Assembly (NCBI GenBank): GCA_028280505.1 | Contig: JANQLO010000048.1 | Location: forward strand, 1-64,000 | DNA: 64,000 nucleotides | Direction of reading: 5' to 3' | Source of the DNA: Chromatiales bacterium | GTDB lineage: Bacteria > Pseudomonadota > Gammaproteobacteria > Chromatiales > Chromatiaceae | Part shown: piece after piece, positions 56,606 through 64,000 of the stretch | How the letters are laid out: each line of letters starts with the position of its first letter | Numbering within the stretch: position 1 is the first letter of the stretch | Made by a program: the position numbers and the translations under genes | The notes under the pieces: model-generated | The model's database searches: none | Seen by the model: only the letters and a program-made list of their open reading frames with translations | Told to the model about the DNA's origin: nothing

Positions 56606-57032
56606 ACCAGAATGGTATTCCGAGCGATGACAAACAACATCGTCGAATCAGTTATTTAGCAAGGGGCCGGGATTTCCCCTAGGTAATTCCCCACCTATAC
56701 AGCCTGGGCTCAACCATTAGTCTTCCATTATGGCCAAGGCCATAAAAGCCGCCGACAGGTATCGGCGACGCCGGACCGCTTGGGGAACTCCGGGGAGTAA
56801 CGAGAGAGCGCCGCAATACGGCAATGGGCCAAGATAAGGTGCTTTCCCGTTGACTGTACTGCCATAGACCTGGGTACAGCCGAAGGTGGACTCTCCAAGG
56901 GCCGGCAACAACGGTACTTCCGTGGAGTTTTGGTTAATCCTCTCCGAAAAACTGTGCAGAACACGCCCCGCTTTCGCGGGGTTTGTTCTGTCTGGCCCAG
57001 TCATTTCCGCTCGGCGTTATTGATCCCTTCAC
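56606..57032. other. Gap between convergent genes, hairpin-rich, no convincing gene
   Basis: The gap lies between the TraB-type gene and the RND pump gene, which converge. It contains the near-perfect palindrome TTATGGCCAAGGCCATAA (56728-56745), a GCCGA/TCGGC hairpin just after it, and a terminator at 56958-56989. A 95-codon minus-strand frame (56717-57004) spans most of the gap and ends in VRRRRYLSAAFMALAIMED. It has no ribosome site and no recognised homology, and may be a decayed gene or a repeat. Confidence 0.4.
56958..56989 (-). terminator. Hairpin terminator between the convergent TraB-type and RND genes
   Basis: CCCCGC (56966-56971) and GCGGGG (56976-56981) form the inner stem around TTTC; AGAACA (56958-56963) and TGTTCT (56984-56989) extend it. 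On the plus strand TTTGTT follows the inner stem. It is nearest the RND gene and may serve both directions. The T-tract is weak. Confidence 0.55.
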
Positions 57033-60000
57033 TCAGGTCGCGTCACGGAGGCTATCGACCCGCTTGTACATGACACCGAAGTAAACCACGGGGATAACCA
57101 CCAGGGTCAGAATGGTCGATACGAACAGACCGAAGATCAGCGACACCGCAAGCCCCGAGAAAATCGGGTCGTCGAGGATGAAAAAGGCGCCGGCCATCGC
57201 TGCCAGGCCGGTCAACACGATGGGTTTCGCCCGCACCGCGGCCGAACGCACCACCGCACGATCGAAGGCCACACCGGCACGCACCTCTTGATTGATGAAA
57301 TCGACCAACAGGATCGAGTTACGCACAATGATCCCGGCGAGCGCGATCATGCCGATCATCGAAGTCGCGGTGAACTGCCCGGCACCGGTCAACCATTGCA
57401 TGATCGCATGCCCCGGCATGATGCCGATGATGGTCAGCGGAATCGGCGCCATGATGATCAACGGCACCAGATAGGAGCGGAACTGCGCCACCACCAGCAG
57501 GTAGATCAACAATAATCCGATCGAATAGGCGATACCCATGTCACGGAAGGTATCGTAGGTGATCTGCCATTCACCGTCCCACTTGATGCTGTAGTCGTAG
57601 GGGTTGAGCGGCTGAGACAGCATCCACTGTTCCGGCCCGCCTTCCTCTTTGAGACGCGCGGAGATCTCGAACAGGCCGTATAACGGGCTGTCGGTCTCAC
57701 CGGCCATGTCACCGGTAACATAGACCACCGGCAACAGATCCTTGTGGTGAATACTGAACTCACGCACCGCGGGTACCACGGTCGCGATTTCCGACAATGG
57801 CACCATCACACCCGATTGACTGCGTACCTTTAAACCCAAGACCTGAGACAGATCAGCACGATCGCTTTCGCTGTAGCGCACCCGAATGGGCACCGCGTAC
57901 TTGAAATGGTTGGCGTGAAGATAGCTCATGTCCTCGCCGCCGAGCGCGATGCCGAGCGCATCCACCACGGCACTTTGTGCCACCCCCAAACGTGCCGCCT
58001 TGGCCCGGTCGACCAATACCACGCCCTTCTCCGACGGATACTCGACCGAGTCATCGACATCGACGATGTCCGGCGTACTCTCGAAGGTCTCCCGCAACGC
58101 CTTGGCAACCGCGATCTGGCCCTCGTAATCCAGACCATAAACCTCGGCAACCAGCGGCGAGCGTACCGGCGGCCCGGGAGGAACCTCGACGATCTTGGCA
58201 TTGCCGCCAAGCCGCTTGGCGATTTCCTGTACCGGCTCACGCACGGCCAGCGCAATGTCATGACTCTTGCGATCGCGATCGCTGGCATCGACCAGATTGA
58301 CCTGGATATCGCCGACATTGGCACCTTCACGCAAGTAATACTGGCGCACCAGACCATTGAAGTTAATCGGGGCCGCGGTACCGGAGTACACCTGATAATC
58401 CGTCACCTCGGGCACGGTGGCGATATAGGTGCCGATTTCGTTCAACACCCGAGTGGTCCGTTCCAGACTGGTACCTTCGGGCATATCCAGCACGATCTGA
58501 AACTCCGACTTGTTGTCGAAGGGTAACATTTTCAGGATCACCGCCTTTCCGACCACCAGCAGGATCGACAGGGTAATCAGCGTGAGGATGCCGGCAAGCA
58601 GGAGCCAGCGATTACGATGCCCCTTCCCACCGAGCAGGAAGGGCGACATGACCCGGTCGAAAAATCGTTCCAACCCCGGACTGGTCTCGCTCTCGTGGGC
58701 ATGCCCCTCGAACTTGTGGACGACACGCCCCAGCATGCGATTGCTCATCCAAGGCGTGAAGACGAAGGCCACGATCAACGAGATCAACATACCCAGGGAG
58801 GCGTTGATCGGAATCGGGCTCATGTAAGGCCCCATCAGGCCGGAGACGAAGGCCATTGGCAGCAATGCCGCAATGACGGTGAAGGTGGCGAGTATGGTCG
58901 GTCCGCCGACCTCATCGACCGCCGCCGGAATGGCGTCGAGCAGACGCTTGGCACCCATCGACAAATGACGGTGGATATTCTCGACCACCACAATGGCATC
59001 ATCGACCAGGATACCGATCGAGAAGATCAGCGCAAACAGCGAAACACGATTCAACGTGAAGCCCCAGGCCCATGATGCGAACAAGGTCATCGCCAGCGTC
59101 ACCACGACAGCCGCACCGACGATCACCGCCTCGCGCCAACCAAGCGCCAACAACACCAGTAACACCACCGACGCCGTCGCAAATACCAGCTTGCTGATCA
59201 GCTTCTTGGCTTTGCTGTCGGCGGTGGCGCCATAGTTCCGGGTGACCTGCACCTCGACCCCATCGGGGATGTAGATACCGTCGAGTTGCTCGAAACGATC
59301 GATCACGCGATTGGCGATCTCGACCGCATTGGTACCCGGCTTTTTCGCCACCGCCAGCGTTACCGCCACGGCCTCACCCACGTCACGCAAGGCCGTGTCG
59401 CTGCTGGACGGACCAGCACCTGTCCAGACGTAGGTCGAAGGCGTATCGGGCCCACGGCGCACGGTCGCGACATCACGCAGGAAGATCGGCTTGCCATCAT
59501 GCAGTCCGACCACGAGCTCGCCGATCTCATCGGCATGGCTCAAGAAAACGCCGGCCTGCACCAGCAATTCGGTGTCATCGGCAAGGACGCGAATGTCGTC
59601 GCGGGTCACATTGGCCGCCTGTAACGCAACCCTCAAATCACGGGGATCCAAGCCGCGTGCGGCCAGTGCCTGCGGATCCAGCTCAACCGAGACCACATGG
59701 TCGGCCGAGCCGATGGTGTAAATGTCGCGGGTACCCGGTACACGCTTGAGTTCGGATTCCACCGCATGCGCCACCTGCCCCAGCTCGAACGCCCCGGTGT
59801 TTTGATTCGACGACCATAACGTCACGGTAACGATCGGCACATCGTCGATACCCTTCGGTTTGACGATGGGCGTACCGACACCGGCACCTGGCGGCAACCA
59901 GTCCTGGTTCGACATGATCTTACTGTACAAACGCACGATCGCATCGGTGCGATCCTCGCCGACCAAGTACTGTACGGTGAGCACCGCCATGCCGGGCATC

Positions 60001-60269
60001 GAGGTCGAATACACGTGTTCGATGCCGTCGATCTCATCCAGCACCTGCTCGGCCGGCGACGCCACCAAACTCTCGACCTCGCGCGCGGACGCCCCCGGAA
60101 AGGGAATGAACACATTGGCGAAGGTCACATTGATCTGCGGTTCTTCCTCGCGTGGCGTGACCAATACCGCGAATACACCCATCAGCAGACCAACCAAGGC
60201 CAGCAGCGGCGTGATCTGGGTGGACTGAAAACGCGCCGCGATCGAACCGGAAAAGCCCAGCTTATTCAT
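57033..60269 (-). CDS. RND efflux transporter permease
   Basis: The 1078-residue inner-membrane pump is of the AcrB/CusA class. The first helix (about 20-38) is followed by PREEEPQINVTFANVFIPFP and the porter domain. Helices in the first half include SLFALIFSIGILVDDAIVVV with the paired aspartates of the proton relay. The second half repeats this layout (TATSMIGMIALAGIIVRNSI). It uses proton motive force to expel substrates through an adaptor and an outer-membrane factor. Its start overlaps the adaptor gene by 8 bp. No TolC-type gene is in the window. The substrate is unknown. Confidence 0.93.
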   Translation of the reverse strand: MNKLGFSGSIAARFQSTQITPLLALVGLLMGVFAVLVTPREEEPQINVTFANVFIPFPGASAREVESLVASPAEQVLDEIDGIEHVYSTSMPGMAVLTVQYLVGEDRTDAIVRLYSKIMSNQDWLPPGAGVGTPIVKPKGIDDVPIVTVTLWSSNQNTGAFELGQVAHAVESELKRVPGTRDIYTIGSADHVVSVELDPQALAARGLDPRDLRVALQAANVTRDDIRVLADDTELLVQAGVFLSHADEIGELVVGLHDGKPIFLRDVATVRRGPDTPSTYVWTGAGPSSSDTALRDVGEAVAVTLAVAKKPGTNAVEIANRVIDRFEQLDGIYIPDGVEVQVTRNYGATADSKAKKLISKLVFATASVVLLVLLALGWREAVIVGAAVVVTLAMTLFASWAWGFTLNRVSLFALIFSIGILVDDAIVVVENIHRHLSMGAKRLLDAIPAAVDEVGGPTILATFTVIAALLPMAFVSGLMGPYMSPIPINASLGMLISLIVAFVFTPWMSNRMLGRVVHKFEGHAHESETSPGLERFFDRVMSPFLLGGKGHRNRWLLLAGILTLITLSILLVVGKAVILKMLPFDNKSEFQIVLDMPEGTSLERTTRVLNEIGTYIATVPEVTDYQVYSGTAAPINFNGLVRQYYLREGANVGDIQVNLVDASDRDRKSHDIALAVREPVQEIAKRLGGNAKIVEVPPGPPVRSPLVAEVYGLDYEGQIAVAKALRETFESTPDIVDVDDSVEYPSEKGVVLVDRAKAARLGVAQSAVVDALGIALGGEDMSYLHANHFKYAVPIRVRYSESDRADLSQVLGLKVRSQSGVMVPLSEIATVVPAVREFSIHHKDLLPVVYVTGDMAGETDSPLYGLFEISARLKEEGGPEQWMLSQPLNPYDYSIKWDGEWQITYDTFRDMGIAYSIGLLLIYLLVVAQFRSYLVPLIIMAPIPLTIIGIMPGHAIMQWLTGAGQFTATSMIGMIALAGIIVRNSILLVDFINQEVRAGVAFDRAVVRSAAVRAKPIVLTGLAAMAGAFFILDDPIFSGLAVSLIFGLFVSTILTLVVIPVVYFGVMYKRVDSLRDAT

Positions 60270-61326
60270 CGCTCACCTGCACTTTCCGTTGTGACTTGAG
60301 ACGAATACCGGCAGCCACCGGATCGACCGCGATCCGCTCGCCCGCGTCCACGCCGGACAAAACGCTTACATAATCGGGGCCGGCGGGCGAACCGAGCCGG
60401 ACATGGCGGAACAGCACACGACCGTTCTCGCCGACCACATAAATACCAACCACCTCGGAACGCAGCACCACGGCCGAAAGCGGCACAACCAACGTTTGCT
60501 GCTTACCGGACATGAAGCCGACCTTCACATACATGCCGGGAAATACGCCCTGCACACCGTCGGGCAGGCGCAGACGCACCTCGAAGGTATCGGAACGCGG
60601 GTCGGCAACCGGAAACACCGTGACATCCTCGGCCTCGATCCACTGACCGTTGACCTTGGCCTGAGCAGCACGCTGGGAACGAATCGAACCCACGAGATTC
60701 TGCGGGACATCGACCGAGATTCGCATGCTGTCCAACGAAAGACCCGACATCAGTTGTCGACCCGGCTGAGCTACCTCACCGACCTCGATAAGACGCTCGG
60801 TAACGATACCGTTGTACGGTGCCCGAACCTGCGTGTAATCCAGCTGTTGCCGGGCCTGTTCCAGCGCCGCCTCGGCGGCCTGTTCGGTCGCGACCGCCTG
60901 GTTGCGCGCAGCGGTCGCCTTGTCCATATCGGCCTTCGAGACCGCCTTTTTGGCGAACACACCGGCAATCCGGCGGTACTCCTTTTCGGCATCCTGGCGT
61001 TGTACGCTGGCGACTTCGAGGTTGGCCTCTGCCTGGCGTACCCCGGCCCGCTGTTCGCTGTCTTCCAGTACAACGATGACGTCGCCTTCACGTACGTAAT
61101 CGTCGACATCGAAATTGACCTCGACCGCCCGGCCGCCGGTCTGCGCCGAAACCGTGCTGCGACTTATCGCCTCGGCAACACCGTCCAGACGGTAGATACG
61201 TGGCAGTTCAGCGCTTGCCACGGCGACGGTCTCCAAAGGTCCATCTGTATCCTGGGCCAACAGAGGACCGGCCAGGAGCATGGCCGCGACCGCAATACCG
61301 GCCGTCTTCCGCAATACTGAGTTCAT
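60262..61326 (-). CDS. RND efflux periplasmic adaptor (membrane fusion protein)
   Basis: The 354-residue protein has a signal peptide (MNSVLRKTAGIAVAAMLLAG). A split lipoyl domain (FDVDDYVREGDVIVVLEDSE and TQVRAPYNGIVTERLIEVGE) flanks a helical hairpin of about residues 90-165. Beta-barrel and membrane-proximal domains follow. It bridges the RND pump to an outer-membrane channel. It is first in the pump operon; upstream lies an AT-rich region with an inverted repeat that may be an operator for the ArsR-type regulator encoded beyond zapE. Confidence 0.93.
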   Translation of the reverse strand: MNSVLRKTAGIAVAAMLLAGPLLAQDTDGPLETVAVASAELPRIYRLDGVAEAISRSTVSAQTGGRAVEVNFDVDDYVREGDVIVVLEDSEQRAGVRQAEANLEVASVQRQDAEKEYRRIAGVFAKKAVSKADMDKATAARNQAVATEQAAEAALEQARQQLDYTQVRAPYNGIVTERLIEVGEVAQPGRQLMSGLSLDSMRISVDVPQNLVGSIRSQRAAQAKVNGQWIEAEDVTVFPVADPRSDTFEVRLRLPDGVQGVFPGMYVKVGFMSGKQQTLVVPLSAVVLRSEVVGIYVVGENGRVLFRHVRLGSPAGPDYVSVLSGVDAGERIAVDPVAAGIRLKSQRKVQVSDE

Positions 61327-61360
61327 CGAATCCTTCCCAAGTAAATTAATACGTACTTAT

Positions 61361-61379
61361 ATAGATTATCTTTATCTAT
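61361..61379. promoter_or_regulatory. Candidate operator upstream of the RND pump operon
   Basis: ATAGAT (61361-61366) and ATCTAT (61374-61379) form an inverted repeat with a 7-nt centre, in an AT-rich stretch 35 nt before the adaptor start. Size and AT-richness fit an ArsR-family site. An AT-rich -10-like region overlaps it. Binding is inferred, not shown. Confidence 0.45.
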
Positions 61380-61448
61380 CATTCAAGCAGCTTGGGCAAA
61401 ATATGCGAAAGAATCCCAAACACGGGGGAATTATAGGAATCGGAGGCT

Positions 61449-62525
61449 TTATCCCAGATGAGGTCGGCCGAGAAAGGCCGGGGTCTGCATCTCGGTCAGA
61501 CGACTGATGGTCCGCTGGAATTCGAAAGCCAGGCGTTCGCCAATGTAAAGCTTGGTTACCGGTGCCTCGGCGCTCAGCACCAATTTGACCCGGCGATCAT
61601 AGAACTCATCGACCAAAAAGATGAAACGTCGCGTGCGGTCATCGCGCGAGCCGCCCATCACCGGGATGTCGGAGATGAATACCGTCTGGTGACATCGCGC
61701 CAACTCGATGTAGTCGTTCTGGCTGCGCGGCGGACCGCACAGGGCCTCGAAATCGAACCAAACCATATCCTCGGCAAGCAGTCGGAACGGCATAGCACGG
61801 CCATTGATGATCAAATCGCCCGGTCCGTCGGGTTCGGTGTTGGCCAAGCGCGCAAACTCTTCTTGCAGTTCCTTGGCGGTCGCCTCGTCAAGAGGCGTGT
61901 GATAAACCCGGGCCTGCTCCAGAATCATTTTGCGGTAATCCCGATCGCCGCCAAGCTCGATCACTTCGGTGTGCTGATTCAACAGATCGATCGCCGGTAA
62001 AAAACTGGCGCGCTGAATACCATCCCGATAGAGCTGATCGGGCATCACATTGGATGTCGTCAGCAATACGATACCCTGGGCAAACAAGGCACGCAGCAGG
62101 CCCGCAAGAATGACCGCATCGCCGATATCGACCACATGACATTCGTCCAGGCATATCACCCGCCAATTCCGCGCCATGCGTTCGGCGACCACGTCGAGCG
62201 GGTTGGCGGTACCCTTGATCGCGGTCAGCTCGCTGTGTACCAGTTGCATGAAACGATGGAAGTGAAACCGGGTCTTGCCGACGCCATGCAGATTGTCGTG
62301 GAAAAGATCCATCAGCCAGGTCTTGCCCCGTCCGACCCCGCCCCAGAGATACACGCCCTTCGGCACCGGCGCCGACCGCTGCAACCAGCGCTTTATCCCG
62401 GCCGGACGCGGCTGGACAACCTCATCCATCACGCGCTGAAAGGCCGCCAGCGCGCTCAGCTGGTGCGAATCGGCGCTCAATCCCTCGGCGCACAAACGGG
62501 CTTCATAAAGGGCGGTCAATGACAT
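61449..62525 (-). CDS. zapE: Cell division ATPase ZapE (AFG1-like)
   Basis: ZapE is an AAA-type ATPase that interacts with FtsZ, needed for division under low oxygen or heat in E. coli. The start is ATG 62525 (MSLTALYEARLCAEGLSADS); 16 upstream in-frame codons lack family similarity. The 358-residue product has Walker A WGGVGRGKTWLMDLF, Walker B VICLDECHVVDIGDA, and the C-terminal VDEFYDRRVKLVLSAEAPV. No good ribosome site is seen. It lies between the pump operon and the ArsR gene on the same strand. Confidence 0.94.
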   Translation of the reverse strand: MSLTALYEARLCAEGLSADSHQLSALAAFQRVMDEVVQPRPAGIKRWLQRSAPVPKGVYLWGGVGRGKTWLMDLFHDNLHGVGKTRFHFHRFMQLVHSELTAIKGTANPLDVVAERMARNWRVICLDECHVVDIGDAVILAGLLRALFAQGIVLLTTSNVMPDQLYRDGIQRASFLPAIDLLNQHTEVIELGGDRDYRKMILEQARVYHTPLDEATAKELQEEFARLANTEPDGPGDLIINGRAMPFRLLAEDMVWFDFEALCGPPRSQNDYIELARCHQTVFISDIPVMGGSRDDRTRRFIFLVDEFYDRRVKLVLSAEAPVTKLYIGERLAFEFQRTISRLTEMQTPAFLGRPHLG

Positions 62526-62609
62526 GGTGAACGTTCTATGCCGTGAGGGATAGGCGCCCCCTCGGCCTTGCATTGCTGCAATCAGCCGTAGCTGCCGCGC
62601 GGTACCGGC

Positions 62610-62948
62610 TCAGCTGCCCGGGTATCTATCGTCGAGATAGGCCGGACAAAGCACGGTGCGCATGGTACCGATCAACTCCAGGAGCTTGCCATTGCGAATC
62701 CGATAATAGATTCGATTGGCCTCCTTACGTGAGGTCACGATGTTTTTGTTACGCAGTTGCTCGAGGTGCTGCGAAATATTGCTCTGTGAGGTGCCCGTCT
62801 GTTCGACGATCTCGCCGACGGACAATTCACGATCGCCAAGCGTACACAAAATCTTCCAACGCAGCGGATGCGCCATGGCCTTGAGCGCATTCGCCGTCAT
62901 CGTCGGGTCCTCGTCTTCGGGCACCTGCGGGTCGGCGGGATCTACCAT
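62610..62948 (-). CDS. ArsR family regulator, YgaV/BigR/SqrR-like
   Basis: The 112-residue winged-helix repressor has the recognition region GEIVEQTGTSQSNISQHLEQ and the wing SRKEANRIYYRI. Two cysteines stand in HPLRWKILCTLGD (residue 35) and MRTVLCPAYLD (residue 101), 66 residues apart. This is the spacing and sequence context of the cysteine pair in SqrR, BigR and YgaV, which sense persulfides and related reactive sulfur by forming a polysulfide bridge. The metal-site residues of ArsR/SmtB are not evident. An acidic, proline-rich N-terminal extension precedes the domain; Met17 is an alternative start. Confidence 0.85.
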   Translation of the reverse strand: MVDPADPQVPEDEDPTMTANALKAMAHPLRWKILCTLGDRELSVGEIVEQTGTSQSNISQHLEQLRNKNIVTSRKEANRIYYRIRNGKLLELIGTMRTVLCPAYLDDRYPGS

Positions 62949-62965
62949 CTGCTACTCCTACAACG

Positions 62966-63832
62966 TCAGCCGGTGGCGCTGGACGCGTCTTGCGGCTCTG
63001 AAATCTTACGATAGCCACGCATGTTCTTGGCTATGCAAATAATGTCCTGGATCTCGTCCTCGGCATTGCGTACGGCGGTGCGGGAAAACAGGATCGGCAG
63101 CCGTTCGCCGTTTTTGGCAATGAATGCCGCATCGATATCACGCAAGGCACCGGTCCGGATCAACGCCTCCAACCAGGTGCCCATGAAGGCACCTGCCTGC
63201 TCCGGGCCCTCCTCCTCGAAAACATCGCCGATCGACATGCCGATCAGCTCATCCCGAGGATAACCGAGCATATCGCCGGCCGCTGGATTGACTTCACGAA
63301 TCACCCCTTCCGGTGACAACACCAATAGCGCCTCACCCATGTGGGTCAGGATGTTTTCCAGATACTGCTTCGCCTGATCGAGCTCTGCAGTACGCAGTGC
63401 GACCTGCTCTTCGAGCACCTGATTGAGTTCACGTTCCTTCTCGATCAGGCGGAAATAGGTGCTGATCTTATTGAGGAACTGGTTATCGTCGATCGGCTTG
63501 AGCAAATAATCCGCCGCGCCGACATCGTAGCCCTTGCGCTGAAATTCTTCTGTCTTGAACGCAGCGGTCAAGAAGATGATCGGAATATCGCGCGTCTTGC
63601 GCCGCAATTTGAGCATCTGCGCCGTTTCGAAACCGTCGACCTCGGGCATTTGCACGTCGAGGATGATCAGATCGATATCGGGTTGGGCCTGGGCGACCTC
63701 CAGGGCCTCGGGACCGCTGCGCGCTTCGAGGATCTCCACGTCCATATGCTCCTGCACCAACGCACGCAAGGTGAACAGATTATGTTCATTATCGTCGACG
63801 GCCAGCAGCTTGAAACCGGAATAGCGCTTCAT
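62966..63832 (-). CDS. Response regulator with PAS output domain
   Basis: The 288-residue protein has an N-terminal receiver domain with the phosphoacceptor aspartate in LIILDVQMPEVDGFETAQML, Thr in IIFLTAAF and Lys in YLLKPID. A coiled coil (about 130-160) leads to a PAS domain (NILTHMGEALLVLSPEGVIR, GEVNPAAGDMLGYPRDEL-type core). There is no HTH, GGDEF or kinase domain, so output is probably protein-protein interaction. The preceding gene ends 9 nt upstream and also has a receiver domain, suggesting one signalling operon. Confidence 0.9.
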   Translation of the reverse strand: MKRYSGFKLLAVDDNEHNLFTLRALVQEHMDVEILEARSGPEALEVAQAQPDIDLIILDVQMPEVDGFETAQMLKLRRKTRDIPIIFLTAAFKTEEFQRKGYDVGAADYLLKPIDDNQFLNKISTYFRLIEKERELNQVLEEQVALRTAELDQAKQYLENILTHMGEALLVLSPEGVIREVNPAAGDMLGYPRDELIGMSIGDVFEEEGPEQAGAFMGTWLEALIRTGALRDIDAAFIAKNGERLPILFSRTAVRNAEDEIQDIICIAKNMRGYRKISEPQDASSATG

Positions 63833-63840
63833 CGCATCTC

Positions 63841-64000
63841 TTACTCGGCAGATACCGGCAGGTGCCGGTTAAGCACTTCAGACAGCTCGTGCGCATCGAC
63901 CGGCATCGACACCACATCGTCGGCGCCCTGCCCTAAACATGCCTCGCGCGAATCCTCTCCGTCCGGAGGAATAAGACCGATCACAGCCGTACCGGTACCG
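63841..64000 (-). CDS. C-terminal end of a receiver-domain protein (window edge)
   Basis: The last 52 codons of a minus-strand gene are visible. They read as the end of a receiver domain: AVIGLIPPDGEDSREACLGQ, then GADDVVSMPVDAHELSEVLN and the end NRHLPVSAE. In place of the usual K-P pair the sequence is SMPVDAHEL, so the conserved lysine is replaced by methionine. It probably belongs to a hybrid histidine kinase whose partner is the REC-PAS protein 9 nt downstream. The rest lies outside the window. Confidence 0.7.
   Translation of the reverse strand, partial: GTGTAVIGLIPPDGEDSREACLGQGADDVVSMPVDAHELSEVLNRHLPVSAE

Noticed and set aside
56606-57032. Group II intron fragment or PEP-CTERM remnant
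   Set aside because: No domain V hairpin and no proper Pro-Glu-Pro plus membrane helix plus basic tail was found.

Overview
The window looks like a chromosomal segment of a gammaproteobacterial sulfur oxidiser, probably Chromatiales-like and from a saline habitat. The gene orders tRNA-Tyr/Gly/Thr-tuf, TPR protein-ispE-tRNA(Gln)-prs-rplY-pth, hemA-prfA-prmC and mreBCD-mrdA-rodA-mltB-rlpA-dacA-ybeD-lipB are typical of gammaproteobacteria. A glycine/tyrosine/asparagine-rich secreted protein of the sulfur-globule type (51329-51676) points to sulfur storage. A complete three-gene NAGGN (N-acetylglutaminylglutamine amide) osmoprotectant cluster (36648-41658) points to osmotic stress. The assignment is inferred from content; no 16S gene lies in the window.

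Layout. 1-733: start of tuf and the tRNA genes Thr, Gly and Tyr on the minus strand, with a duplicated tRNA-Tyr 3' end. 930-2267: ugd. 2554-8530: three-gene envelope transport cluster (LolA-like protein, DUF1302 barrel, MMPL/RND protein). 8556-13820 (minus): TPR lipoprotein, ispE, tRNA-Gln, prs, rplY, pth, with a second duplicated tRNA 3' end. 13962-20946: hemA, prfA, prmC, a small unknown gene, moeB, an esterase, a methyltransferase and a diguanylate cyclase. 20959-25402 (minus): PEP-CTERM-type FemAB protein and gatCAB. 25621-36310: cell-shape and peptidoglycan genes followed by dat, ybeD and lipB. 36648-41658: NAGGN cluster. 41655-49595: photo-oxidative/lipid-modification cluster (cfa, DUF1365, flavoprotein, GPx, DUF3429, MerR, photolyase, GST). 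49679-56605: malate:quinone oxidoreductase, sulfur globule protein, SIMPL protein, a TlpA fusion, a lipoprotein and a TraB-family protein. 57033-64000 (minus): RND pump with adaptor, zapE, a YgaV/SqrR-like ArsR regulator, a REC-PAS protein and the end of a REC-domain protein.

The most interesting signals are not protein genes. At tRNA-Tyr and at tRNA-Gln, the last 19 nt of the tRNA plus 22-24 nt of trailer are repeated about 157 nt downstream. The roughly 115-nt spacers at the two loci are related and fold into matching hairpins with compensatory changes. This resembles the rtT repeats of the E. coli tyrT operon. Two intergenic elements (33047-33223 and 40172-40543) share 23-bp terminal inverted repeats and look like a non-autonomous transposable family; the second carries another inverted-repeat unit inside it.

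Other points of note: mreC appears to start at an ATC codon; the ArsR regulator near the RND pump keeps two cysteines at the spacing known from persulfide sensors; a MerR-type regulator in the photo-oxidative cluster carries a conserved-looking Cys-Glu-Cys-Pro-His-His motif instead of a cobalamin site; and one methyltransferase has lost the usual NPP(F/Y) catalytic motif.
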